Assembly (NCBI RefSeq): GCF_040412425.1
Contig: NC_089795.1
Span: forward strand, 83,901,163 to 83,965,162
Source of the DNA: Macrobrachium rosenbergii
Lineage: Eukaryota > Arthropoda > Malacostraca > Decapoda > Palaemonidae
Reading direction: 5' to 3'
Length of the DNA: 64,000 nucleotides
Made by a program: the position numbers and the translations under genes. Below are positions 36,701-48,590 of this stretch, piece by piece. Numbering within the stretch: position 1 is the stretch's first letter; every line of letters begins with the position of its first letter. The notes below the pieces were generated by a model. That model was not told the DNA's origin, searched no databases, and saw nothing but the letters and a program-made list of their open reading frames with translations.

Positions 36701-36985
36701 TACAATATAGAACTGAGGCCAAAGGCCAAACATTAGGACATAAGAGGTCATTCAGCGGTGAAAGGGAAATTGGCGGTAAAATGGCTTGAAAGGTGTAACA
36801 GGCGGAAAACCTCGCAGTTGCGCTAAGAATCAGTTATTAGGAGAGGGTGGAGAGTAAGATGAAAGAAAGAGAATATGAACGGAATTACAGCAAAAGGAAT
36901 GACAGGGTTGCAGCTAGGGGTCGAATGGACGCTGCAAGAACCTAAAGTAATGTCTACAGTGCACCCACAGGGTGCACTGGCGGCC
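36701..36985 (+). repeat. Hairpin-ended dispersed repeat (DR1), full-length copy
   Basis: Runs from 'gaggccaaaggccaaacatt' to the terminal hairpin CAGTGCACCcacaGGGTGCACTG at about 36957-36979. The body is intact, including 'tattaggagagggtggagag' and 'gggttgcagctaggggtcg'. Confidence 0.88.
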
Positions 36986-39096
36986 TCCCACCGCCCCCGC
37001 CTCCCCTACGGAATCAGATTTTATAGGATGATTGCCATCTATGAGTGTTCTTTGCCTACTAAGCAGCTAATGTTTCATATTCACTCCTTCTCCCCCTTTT
37101 TTTTAACTTCTGATTTTATTTGGGCCCAGAGAAGTTCGACCATTAAACAGGTAGTAATAAGATGGCCGTTGCAGCACTTTGGACCCGCGATTACCAGTTG
37201 TTTACTTAACCTAACAAATTTGATTTTTTACTTAAGAAGCTTGTAGATCTCAAACACTTCAAATTTTGTAATGGGTGGATCATGATCAATATTATTTGGC
37301 TCTGACCACTAAGTTATTTTAGTCTATTTGCTGTTGACCGTTGGAACTGTGTACAGTATTTGGAATGATGACATTAAAAACCTTTGAATTATTGTTGATA
37401 TTTGAAGAAGTTCATTTTCAAACCAAAATTTAAACTTATTCCCAAACTATCGACTCGTGATAATCATTTGTTCCATGCTCTAGGCGTAAAACCTTGGCTA
37501 CCCCTAGCAAGTAAGATGGTAAACCTTTCTCCTTTCCCATATTTTAGTTTATTTTAAAGTCATGGTTTGTAATACATACCCGTGTTGCCAGTGATTGTAT
37601 GTAAAGGGTGGGGTAAATCTATAAAATGTATAATCAGTATGTACTGACACACATGATATGCACAAGACTATGTTAAATGCATGAAAAACGTGCTAGTATG
37701 CCCTCACACGGTTTGTTCCAGAATTCATAATGTTTTTGTTGGATATGATACGAGGAGTTACATTCATATACCTGTTTTGAAGGAAAAATGTACGAACTAT
37801 ACGTAATAGGCTACATAGGCACAAGGCCGGTACGGTATAGGCCTACATTTTAGACGTTTGCATAGCCTAACTACTATCAAGACGAATATTTGCATTTTGA
37901 TTCCTAGCCCATATTTATATAGTATTAGGAGCATTTTTGTCTTGATTTAACAGAAAACAGAATGAAATGAAAGAGACGTTTTCTTTTCAGCCAGTGTCGT
38001 GACTGTCGTCTATTGTTATGATCCTGGAAGCCTCGATTGTTGACGTATGCGAAGCTTGTTTTAGCTTGTGTAAATAAGAGAGCCACAGGAACAACAAAAT
38101 TGCTCATATAACCACATAAGGCCAGCCAAAATAATGCAGCAATGCTCTCAAGCAATTGCTGTTTTGAAAGGCCTAAACGACTAGGAAGCTGCTGGCAAGA
38201 TAATCGGTTGAAGATGTCCTCCCGGCAAAAGATAGGCGGTTGTTCGTTTAACCTCTCCTCATTAAGCGGTGTTCACACGATTATTCTTGTAATGTCATTC
38301 ACAGGACTGACAGTATTTGAAGACGGTTATTCTTGAGAACACATAATCATTGTGGAATGTCATTTCTGTCATAAGTCAACTCTAGTGGGGACAGCGCTCG
38401 GTTGTCTTGAGTGAGCCCGGGAAGAACAACGGGGAGAAAGCGAGTCTTGCCATAATGCTGGCATTTTCTTTAAAAATAAGTCGTAACCGCAAATGATGGG
38501 TGAAAGACTGGCTTACCTTTTGTACATATATTGAAATGCTGCAGAAATCTCCTGTCGTCGTCGCTTTCAGCAAGTTTTGAAAATGCCATCCCGCGCGCTG
38601 AAGTACACTCCACGGTGAAGGTTAGATCACTGAAACGATCGACATTCAACTTGTCAAGACAACTGGGCGGTCAGTCTTTCACTTATTCCGTAAGCTCCGG
38701 CCACAAGAATGATGGGCGTGAATGAAGGATTTTAATAACATTCGATGCTGCAGTGCCAGAGAACGTTAAATCAATCTGTCAAGAATATTACTCTTAATGT
38801 CTTACTCATAGGACTTTATCTGCACTTCGAAAGGTGACTGGTTGTCTAAGCTGTTAAACTGGCATAAGGACAGAACAAGCCTTCGTCCAAAAGTCTGTGT
38901 GGGGTAAGATGTCTAAAGGAAAAAGGGCTCTGATGCGGACCTCTGGTTTTGCTCATAATACCGTGATGATCACTAGGTTACCACCAATGAATGTCATCCG
39001 CCATTGGCATATAGCCCCCCGTACTCATCTAAGGGGGTCCCCTCCCCCACCCCAGAGATCGGCATTTAGAAGTGTGTAACACTCTTTAACTCTGAT
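36986..39096. other. No gene recognised
   Basis: Moderately AT-rich. A 123-codon open frame (36875-37246) starts inside DR1 and is not protein-like. TAGGCCTA occurs at 37838. 38.1-38.7 kb has balanced composition but no family is recognised. Confidence 0.5.
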
Positions 39097-39136
39097 GTGA
39101 GCTGCAATGGGTCACACCGTGGCTGCATGATCCCAG
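39097..39136 (+). repeat. Fragment shared with the gypsy remnant
   Basis: About 40 bp matches the reverse complement of 32608-32648 (gagctgcaatgggtcacacc, gtggctgcatgatccca), the distal end of the RT remnant. The fragment is too short to assign a domain. Confidence 0.65.
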
Positions 39137-39269
39137 CAAAAAAACAGTAATGTTGCCGTTAACTGGAAAGAATGAATGTCAGAATTGCTGCCACAATGCC
39201 TATAATGTCTGTTCCCAACTACCTCGTAAGTACTCTGTGACTTGCTGTTCCGACAAACTAAATGAACCA

Positions 39270-39345
39270 TGATATACTAAACATCATGGTACTAGGCGTG
39301 CTGCGTGATATACTAAATAAACATCATGGTACTAGGCGTGCTGCG
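39270..39345 (+). repeat. Tandem duplication of about 38 bp
   Basis: Two copies of a segment that begins 'tgatatactaaa' and ends 'ggtactaggcgtgctgcg'. The second copy has an extra 4 bp (taaa). Confidence 0.9.
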
Positions 39346-39489
39346 GTGATTGGGAAGCAACTGGCTAGGACCATGGACTACCGAGAAAGGAGGTCAGTGA
39401 CACGTTAAATGCATGCACACTATTAGTAGCAATGCTTGGTGATGCCATGGTGTTGTCAGTAGTAGTAGCACATAAACATGTGTGTACCT

Positions 39490-39493
<4 letters not shown>

Positions 39494-39548
<55 letters not shown>
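39494..39548. repeat. (AAT)n microsatellite
   Basis: Pure AAT trinucleotides over about 55 bp. Confidence 0.96.
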
Positions 39549-41296
39549 CTGTATACAGTAGGCCTAGTCAGTCTATTTCTTAAATGAGATTAAAATATAT
39601 CTCATTTCTCACATTGAGAACAAAAGTTTTGATTATTTTTCTCTCCATGTTTAACACTACGAGATAAATCAAATCAGTGCCTATAGTTTCCCCTCGTCGT
39701 GATGACAAGTTAAGCATAAATGTTTTGAAAGGAAGAGGCTTTACAACTGAAGGAAAAAAGACTACTTTTAATGCATCAGCGAGCAAACGTCTTGTAACGT
39801 ACACTTCAAATACTTCAGCTTGCACTTCAGTGTATTCACAGAGCTATGTATTGCACGGTGGCAAGGCCTGCTTGACGTCATGTACAAACCTGCAAGCACG
39901 AGGTAGGTTACACTGTTATTGTTATGTAACATGTGCACATCACGTAAGTCGTCAAAATGTTTAATAATTAGCTAGGCAAACTTTACAAGAGAGGATGCCC
40001 GCATGTTAACACGAGCTTAGGAAAACTGTAACAAAATGAAGTTAACTATGCTTACTGAATAATTATGCTAACCAAGAAGATAATAAATATAAACAAAATT
40101 AACAGCTTCTCAGGAAATAAGCAGAGAATTTTCCCGAGTGCTGCTGTCTTTATAAATGCTTTACATTCTTTTACCAGCCGTTAAAAATGATGCTAATGTA
40201 GTAAAGGATGGGAATAGCAGCTCAAAACATTATGGACATTAGGTAACGTCCCTAAAACCAGGCTAGGGTATCTTCATACATCGCAACGCATTTATAAAGG
40301 GACAAGGTGAGAGAGAGTTCTGCCCTGGCCAAACGGCGGGAAGCCTAATTGTGGAGTTCCTTCCCCGTAGACTATAGTTACTGCGCACATATTATTTTAT
40401 TAAAAATAATAATTGTGGTCACACAGTGCAGTACGTCCTCATTGCACGATATTTACCGTGACTATTACCTTTATGTCAAGAACGCACGTTTGTCTGTATT
40501 TGTTTTGACAAAGTTATATACTGGACTTTTGCATTCACTACATTCATTCGTGGTCTCGATGACCCTTGTAGTCCCGACGCTAGTTTGACAAACCAGTAAT
40601 CGAGCTCAAACCTTTGCAGCGTGTCAGTGCGCTGTAATAGGCTGCGAATTTTACACTATTTTGAATGGCATTTCAGTATCAGAAACGCTCAGTAGAGCGC
40701 AAAAATTTGTTCTATATATTTTAAATAACCATAATTGGCCTACCAAACTCAAATGGCGCTTCAGTGGAGGATCACTTTCGAGAACTTGTTCGATGTTCAT
40801 CTCTTCACCTCGGGTTTTCAGACTAGTTTAGGCGCCTCTGAAACGACTTGTAAAGAGTAGTCAGTTGTTCTATGGGATTGTGTTTTTGTTCTCTATCAGC
40901 CACATAATTATCAGCGCTTAAAGTGTGATAGTATAGTTTCCCGATGATGCAACGCATATTTCGACTAAGTATCCTGCCTTAAATCAAAATAGTTTGGCTG
41001 TTAGTCTTAACAGAGATCTATGGCGTATTAATAATCGGTATAATCAGCTGGGTATATGGCTGAACTTCAGGGGAACTAACGGATCTTTGATTAGCTGATC
41101 TCACACCGTGCTTTCATTCTATGGATTGGTACACGGGTTCTTTTTTTGCAGCACCAACTTGAAAACTGTAGGCCTATCATCTGATGTTGCCAGAGAGCGA
41201 CGTATTAGTTATTAAATTCGCTCCAGAGATGTTCATATTAATGCCACGTGTTCCAGTTCTTTCGTCTACCTCACAATGATAGTACACTGCATGTTC

Positions 41297-41334
<38 letters not shown>

Positions 41335-41532
41335 AAACACCTTTTCCAATCTTATATGTGCTTTAGAATGGTTTCATCATCGTTATTCTGAAACTCACAG
41401 GACCTCCATCAATCAAACTTAACTTGCAATTAGTCGCTTTGCACATCTTCGTATATAAACAAAGAAGTGTAAACAAAGATGGTTTAATTAATGTGTTGTT
41501 GTTTTATAAGGCTTTCGTTTAGTTGTTTCACT
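39549..41532. other. No gene recognised
   Basis: A 95-codon frame at 39677-39964 is open but matches nothing I know. A short AT/GT tract lies at 41299-41333. Confidence 0.5.
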
Positions 41533-41653
41533 GAATTTTACCCCGTTCCGTGTCGAATCATTCCCCTACGTCTTTACTTAATTGATTTATCTTTCCCCCC
41601 TTACAATAGCCATCATTTATCCCCTCCCATTTTTCTCTCATGAGAGAAAAAGC

Positions 41654-41700
<47 letters not shown>

Positions 41701-41836
41701 CCTCACCCACCAAGTTTCTTTCCGAGCCATTCCCTTGTGTCTTTACTCTCTTGTAATTCGCTCTTATCTTTTCCCTATACCTCACAATCGCCATCACTGT
41801 ATCCCTCTCATTTATCTCTGACTGAGAGAAAACCGC

Positions 41837-41878
<42 letters not shown>

Positions 41879-41995
41879 CTCCCCCACTAAGTTTCCTCTC
41901 GAGTCATTCCTCTGCGTCTTCTCTCTTGTAATTCGCTCTTATCTTTCCTCTTTACTTCACAATCGCCATTATTCTATCCCTCCCATCTTTCTTTC

Positions 41996-42041
<46 letters not shown>

Positions 42042-42156
42042 CTCCCCCACTAAGTTCCTCTCGAGTCATTCCTCTGCGTCTTTCTCTTGTAATTCGCTCT
42101 TATCTTTCCTCTTTACTTCACAATCGCCATTATTCTATCCCTCCCATCTTTCTCTC

Positions 42157-42219
<63 letters not shown>

Positions 42220-42339
42220 GAGATCCCTCCCCCACTAAGTTTCCTTTCGAGTCATTCCTCTGCGTCTTTTCTCTTGTAATTCGCTCTTATCTTTTCCTTT
42301 ACTTCACAATCGCCATTACTCCTCATCCCCCATTTTCTC

Positions 42340-42380
<41 letters not shown>
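41533..42380 (+). repeat. Five-unit minisatellite, each unit ending in (GA)n
   Basis: Units start near 41533, 41699, 41878, 42041 and 42229, about 150-190 bp each. Unit landmarks are 'tcattcctctgcgtctt', 'cttgtaattcgctcttatct', 'cttcacaatcgccattattc', 'atccctcccatctttctc', then (GA)n of variable length. The first unit is the most diverged and the third and fourth are nearly identical. Confidence 0.92.
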
Positions 42381-42480
42381 CCGCCCTCCCCTCGAGGAAG
42401 GCCCCGCCCCGTTTCTCTCTCCCTGTGCAGCCCGGGGGTTGTTGCATCGCCTTCGGCGCAGTCTCGAGCCAAGTTTTCTG
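42381..42480 (+). promoter_or_regulatory. Candidate promoter: GA tract, GC boxes and CpG-rich patch
   Basis: Right after the (GA)n lie GC-box-like CCCCGCCC and GCCCCGCCCCG motifs (42380-42412). A CpG-rich segment follows (gcatcgccttcggcgcagtctcgagcc). GA tracts are known GAGA-type promoter elements in arthropods. No TATA box is evident. Orientation is inferred from the splice-donor-like site downstream. Confidence 0.4.
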
Positions 42481-42673
42481 CCATGCACACGACCGAACTT
42501 GATTAGATTTTTTTTATAACGAACTTAGTGTTTAAGGTTTAATTTATATTTAACGAAGTCATAAGTGTGCTTAAGTGTTTGTTATTATGTGTTTTTCTCG
42601 TATATTTATTACCAACGACGTCTTTAATAGTGTTTTAAATGTGTGTGTTTTCTGTTTGACTTTGTAGCGAATT
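42420..42673 (+). other. Possible non-coding first exon with a splice-donor-like end
   Basis: AT-rich stretch after the candidate promoter, ending 'gcgaattag|gtgagtgttg' at about 42673, a good donor consensus (AG|GTGAGT). No start codon with a long frame. If real, the rest of the gene would lie beyond the window on the + strand. Confidence is low because no transcript evidence can be seen. Confidence 0.3.
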
Positions 42674-42675
42674 AG

Positions 42676-45674
42676 GTGAGTGTTGCTCTCATTTCTTGTT
42701 GCTTCTTAAGTTTTATTTTTTTTAGATAAGATATTACATCGATAATATAATCAATTTAATCAGCAACTTTTACGTATTAACTGCTCACTGTATGTGTAAA
42801 TACTTGTTATAAGAATGTCATTTAGGTAGCACTAGCTGCGTGCAAGTTTCACCCTCAGTGATTGAGGAATTTATTCCTTGTTAAAGGTTCTTAACCCCAA
42901 GCTAATAATCTATGAAATGCCCTTTGGTTGAGGCTTTGATACGCCCACGGACGAAACGTCGTGCAAGGACGGAACTTTGGGATTTGGGAAAGGGGTCATG
43001 AATGAGCCCAAATAATGACTAGCCTTCACGTAGGCCTACTTCATGAATCTAGACCTAAACTGATATTTTTCTTTCCCAGTCGGAACCATTTTCTAGGCCT
43101 GTAACATGGTTTACATTATGTTGGTCAGATTAGCCTAACACTGTTGATAAATTGTAGGTTATTGCTGAATCAGTACAAAATCTAGCATTAGAAAGAGACC
43201 CTCCAATGCTTAGGGCAGGCTGCTTGCTTGGTTGGCTTAGATTAAGCCAGCACGGGCTCTTGCCAAAAAGCGACCTGTAAGTGGGTTAAGGTGTTAGAAG
43301 GTATGTTGAGCCTAGAGGCCTGTTGTGGCCCATTGAGCGTCTCTTAGGCGACAGAAGTGTGCCAAGTTTTTTCATGCCTAGATTAATGGTAAGCTGTTCT
43401 TAACCGATATTATGTAGGCCTATGTTTACGTACCAGTTGACCGAAGTGCTTAGGCTTTATACGAGGCGGTCAGAAATTCTAGCATCAGTTTGGTGAGCTT
43501 ACTACAATCAGTTTAGTCTTTTCCCTACGTATATAGCAAGATTTTGGGATGTCCGTCCATTTCATTTGGGGATGTCGCAAAACTGAAAGTTTTTCAAAGG
43601 ATCTACGTAACTAGTTCATCGGTTTACTCACGTCAGTAATATCCTTCAAATGCAATGACACGCCTATGCCTAGACTGAACTAATGAGACACGGGCTTTTG
43701 CTGTCTTTTCCATGTTGTCTAGCCATATGCATAAATAGCAATCATGTTCCCTTTTGTAAGGCTTCGCTTGGACAAGTTCAATGAGTTAGTGGGTTTTCTC
43801 CTTAACGGCGGCCGAGGACATTCTACTAAGCTCTGAATCGCTGGGATAATCCTCCGGTCACCTTGGAATCTTCCGGATGTCAATGGGGAAAGGGGTCGAG
43901 ATTACGATTGTTATTTCACGGTCACCTGAACACACACACAGGGACATATATCATTGTATCTGTAGTACCATAATGACTTCACAACTTCTCGCCTTTTTCA
44001 CATTTCTTTAGATGTGCTTATCACTCACTACAAGCCTTGAATCTGAGTGGGGAATTAATGAAGAGGCTGCCTTTTTGTGGTGGCATTCAATCTCAGGAGC
44101 GTATGTAGGGTCGAATCTTACCACGCAAGGGTTAGGCCTAGTTAATTATAAATAGTAGATTTCATCTTCTAAATGCTTACGTTAAAACTGCCTAAATATT
44201 ACACATTAAATCTGCTTAAAATAAAAGCAAATTAGATAATCAGATATGAACGGTAAAATAACGATCAAGGCTGAAAAATGTTTTAATGGTCATTATTCAT
44301 AAAACAAAATGAATAGGGAAGAAAATGTCAGCATATACTTTAACAGTCATCGTGTAAGAAATATACATGGAAAGTAAAAAAAAAAAAGTATCTTGTAGAT
44401 TTTTTATGTATCGTACAGATACAAGGATACACACATTGTATGTATGTATGTAAACGCATATGGATTAGGCCTAGGCTAACGGCTATCTTCCCTCGTCGAG
44501 ATTTGAAAAACTTAATTTTCAAGATTTCGTTATGCTGGCTGTTAAACTTGTCCCCTATGGTCCATATAATTTAAGGCTTGCCTGTGCAGTACCCTCATAC
44601 ACCAAGTATGTGAATCATCTCTTTTGGCGCCTCAAGTTGATGTCTCACAATCATGCTCCCTGATGTCATCTTTAGAATTTTCCCGCCAAGTGGCTAATGC
44701 TGGTGGCAAAACTGAAGTTAGCACGGTCCTGCGTTAGTGACATCATTTTACCGAACAAGTGTGACTTCGGTTTTGCCATCAGTTTTTGAGTCAAGCGGGA
44801 AGAAGCTAAAGGATGTTTTAGAAAACGTGCCGGTGTCACAGCCAAGAAGCTGTGAAAGTTGACGTGGGTGGAAGTCAGGACGTAAGCTCTCATGCGCAGA
44901 GCTTGTACCCTCTGGGGATGTCATGTTTGTCTGCGATTTTGTCTATTTGTTTGCTTATATATATTGATAATCATTTTATGTTTCCTTCTCTCCTTTCATT
45001 TTCTTACATACTGACGTTGTATTCTGGGGAAGGTAGCATTGCCAGTTATAGGCCTTCTGTATAATATGAACATAAATGAGCATAAGGGCCAATGATTTTT
45101 TGTCCAGTTCAATTGAAGGCTTGGGGTTGCAGAATAACTTCAAAATATTTGGACTAACGAGGAATATTTTTTAAAGCAAACAAATCATGTGAGGGTACAG
45201 AGACACCACTTTCAGTATTGTATTCGTTATTGTATTAGTTGCGTGAGAATGAAAAAAATTCAGCGATCGTTAGATTGCAAAGCTTTATCAAAATTAAATA
45301 TACAAAGATGAAAGGGAGAGAAGGAAAACAAACTGTTTAAACAATCACGGCCGCTGACATCTCGTGCTCTTCCTCGTGATACCAAGGTGGACTTCTCAGC
45401 ACGCTATTGCCACAGTATTCCAAGGCTTGCAAATACGGTACTAATCTCGCCCTATTCAGTATATTTTTGCAATAGGTTTAAGGGAAACCGGTGACTTTTT
45501 TTTTTTTTTTGTATCGGAGAAGGTTGTATTGAATGTTCAGTGCTATTTGTTATCTTGGTTTGCGAAAACATCATTTGACTCTTAAAAGAATCAGTTATTG
45601 ATAAGGGACTACTTGAAGAGGATTCTACTTTAAAAACCGTAACAGTTAACTTCGAGAATTAAGATAAAAGTCAA

Positions 45675-45675
<1 letters not shown>
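42676..45675. other. No gene recognised; possible intron
   Basis: Unique-looking sequence with TAGGCCTA octamers at 43031, 43415, 44133 and 44466. An imperfect inverted repeat lies at 44679-44717 / 44765-44801. No supported frame. Confidence 0.45.
44679..44801. repeat. Imperfect inverted repeat (arms about 38 bp)
   Basis: Arm 1 'ttcccgccaagtggc...' to 'ggcaaaactgaag' (44679-44717) pairs with 'cttcggttttgcc...' to 'tcaagcgggaa' (44765-44801), with a 47-bp loop. Confidence 0.7.

Positions 45676-45734
<59 letters not shown>
45676..45734. repeat. (CT)n microsatellite
   Basis: About 58 bp of CT. Confidence 0.97.
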
Positions 45735-45737
<3 letters not shown>

Positions 45738-45959
45738 GTATATCTGCACTATTAATAATCATTTTGCAATACGAAGTTTGCATAAGATTTGCAACTTGAA
45801 TTTGGTACCTGAATGCTTTATGCAATATTCGAGTCGGCTCATAGTAGCATCGTTGACTGCAAGTCCTCGATATCTGTGTTCGTGTACACTTGGATGTATA
45901 CTTGCCTGCACTGACACACTGAGTTTGTGTATATACCATCACCTTCACATATAGCATAT

Positions 45960-45997
45960 ATACAGTATATATATATATATATGTGTATATATATATA

Positions 45998-46042
<45 letters not shown>

Positions 46043-46049
46043 TATATAT

Positions 46050-46087
<38 letters not shown>
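45960..46087. repeat. Compound (AT)n then (GT)n microsatellite
   Basis: AT tracts with TGTG interruptions, then a (GT)n run at about 46051-46087. Confidence 0.95.
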
Positions 46088-46089
<2 letters not shown>

Positions 46090-46671
46090 GGTATGTATGT
46101 ATATTATGCCATTTCCCTTAATGGGGAATCCGTAGAGAAGAAATTCTGTAAAAGGTCATTGCCACATTCATACCTTCACCGCCAAATAAGGGATGAGTCC
46201 CACAAAGGGTGCTCATAACTAGTACTTTGAACCCCTACATAAACTACCATAATCACTTTGTGTGTATATATATATACACAGTATATATATATATCACACA
46301 TCCCAAGTTGCTCCTCTATACGATAGTGCTCTACAAGAACTACTTTACACCACTTGCTTTTAGATCAGTCCTGATTGAATATTTGAAGATAGAAGCAGAC
46401 ACTAGTCCTTGAGAAGGCATGACTCATACTCCGCTCCTTCTCCCTCGCTTTCAAGTAGGAGCTCTGGAGGTGGAGATCAAGTAAGAAGGTCGAGCGCAGA
46501 GGAGCTGGACTTCATGATATGTGAGAGATGGCGTAGGACGCATGAGAAGAGGATGATGATAAGGAACCACTGGGGCTTCAAGGTTATGAGAGAGAAAGAG
46601 AGGGAGAGACTAGGGCGAGTTGAATAAAGCAAAGTAGTAACAACTGGTAGTCGTTATTGAAAGTTCTTCAT

Positions 46672-46673
<2 letters not shown>
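46088..46673. other. No gene recognised
   Basis: A short AT tract lies at 46266-46294. A 72-codon frame (46409-46627) is Arg/Glu-rich and unlike known proteins. Confidence 0.5.

Positions 46674-46726
<53 letters not shown>
46674..46726. repeat. (GA)n microsatellite
   Basis: About 50 bp of GA. Confidence 0.97.
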
Positions 46727-46728
<2 letters not shown>

Positions 46729-46848
46729 TAATAGCAACAAGTGATGGGAGTTATTTATGTTATATATTGTAAACAGCCAAATAAAGATTGAAGATAACAG
46801 TATACACTGTAATAAGATTTTCCATGGACGAGATACATACATACATAC

Positions 46849-46855
46849 GTATATA

Positions 46856-46909
<54 letters not shown>
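46849..46909. repeat. (AT)n microsatellite
   Basis: About 60 bp with one GT interruption, preceded by a short (CATA)n. Confidence 0.95.
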
Positions 46910-46912
<3 letters not shown>

Positions 46913-47894
46913 TTTTTGGATGGAGTTGAATTACTTCAAACTTTGACATCTTAACAAAAGTTATCATTACTGAACGTAAACAAATAAAGTTAAAAAAATC
47001 GCATAAAGTTGTGTGGATACGCAGAGTGAGACAGATAATTATAATTCGTCCACGAAACTCCCAAAACACGCAGCAGAATAACCACACACAATCGCAAACA
47101 AAAACACAAGTCACCGAGGCCTTGGAATGCTTCTCCCTTTCCCCTCTTGTTATATACAAGGAAGAAGAAAGACGTTACCATTTGAAAATTCGCTATAATG
47201 AGGAGGAGGTTCAGTCAAGGGGGTCCTTTGTGACTCTCGGTCCTGGCGCGCTTTTCATAGCCTAGCTTATGTGTGGTACATGATTACGTTTTATCCGTTT
47301 CTATTCAAAGGTTGATGCTCATTTATTTACATGGAAGTTTACTGGACATCTTACAAAATATGAATGTCTTTTACTATAATGCGACTGTACACTATGAAGA
47401 TTACACTTTCAACCATACGAGTATATTTCAGATACTTCTGTATCCCTGCTCACAGGTGAAATGTAACAAAAACATGTTATTGTTAATAGTCAGAGGTAGA
47501 TGAAGGAATTAGCCATATTATATAATTATCTTAGTTACTGTCATTATTATTACCAACCATTATAGCAACATTTAATATCTGTTGTCAGTATGATGAGATT
47601 TTATTCATGGCGAACGGTAAGTCGGCTTATGTGTTAGAAAAGATTCCTATCAGTTCTATTATCTGTTCGTTATCTCCATAGCAAAAGATTATTTTTTATG
47701 TGAAAGCCGACGGAACAGACAAGTCAAGCCACTTACAAAGTCCCTGAACACGTACAATTAACATTAAGAAATGTTGCTATTGATTTTGTATAACTTGCAA
47801 TATCAGAACAAAGCAAAAGAGACAAAGTAGATATTTCCTGTTTGCAATTTTCTCTCATAGGATAATAGGTGGCTGGAGTTCTTTCTTAAATTCA
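46910..47894. other. No gene recognised
   Basis: AT-rich; small open frames (47011-47265, 47273-47503) match no family known to me. Confidence 0.5.
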
Positions 47895-48590
47895 AACAGC
47901 TTCGTAGTTCATGCACGTGTTTGTTGCATACAGACACCTACGGAATTATGCACGTGCTTGTTACGAACCACTGCACAGCACTGGTTTGTATATATTAACA
48001 GGAACAGCTCTCCGTAGAGGGGTACTGCCGTCAATGCACCTCATGCGGTGCACTGTAGGTGTTACTTATGGTTCTTTGCAGTGTCCCGTCTGCCTCTAGC
48101 TGCAACCCGTTTCATTCTTATTGCTGTACCTCCGTTCTTGATCCCTTGCTTTCTTCTTACTTTCTACCTTCTAACAATTGATTCATGGTGCACCTGCGAG
48201 GTTTTCCTCCTGTTACACCTTTCAAACCCGTTTTACTGTTAATTTCAGTTTCAGTGCTGAATGACCTCATAGGTCCCAGCGCTTGGCCTTTGGCCTTACT
48301 TCTATAATCTGTTTCGTTCAACACGAACAGCTACGCGGCTTTGCACTCGTTTGCCACAAACGGATTGCGAACGTATTTGTTAACACAAATGGGAACATTT
48401 AGCTGTTGCACGGTACATAGCTCGAGCACGTGTTTGTACACGCAAACAGCTTCACAGCTCGTGCTCGAGTATCTTGACACAAGACATCGGCACAAGCTTG
48501 AGTGCGCGTTTGTACGTTTAAACAGATATTCGTGTTTGTTTTGCAAACATCTACCCATGTGAACGTTTACTTGTAACGGAAACATTGTAA
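47895..48590 (+). repeat. Degenerate about 30-40 bp minisatellite, split by a DR1 element
   Basis: The recurrent pattern is AAACAGCT, then a GC-rich stretch, then GCACGTGTTTGT. Copies are at 47897-48000 and 48312-48590 (aaacagctt, gcacgtgtttgttgc; cgagcacgtgtttgtacacg; aaacagcttcacagctcgtg; gagtgcgcgtttgtacg). The copies are irregular in spacing. Confidence 0.6.
48005..48312 (-). repeat. Hairpin-ended dispersed repeat (DR1), full-length copy
   Basis: Inverse orientation. The terminal hairpin TGCACCtcatgcGGTGCA lies at about 48034-48052. Body 'cttctaacaattgattcatg', end 'gcgcttggcctttggcctta'. It is inserted within the degenerate minisatellite. Confidence 0.88.

Noticed and set aside
41558..42488. 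Ser-Leu or Arg-Glu repeat proteins across GA/CT tracts (also 45646, 54913)
   Set aside because: Low-complexity translations of microsatellites with no flanking domain.
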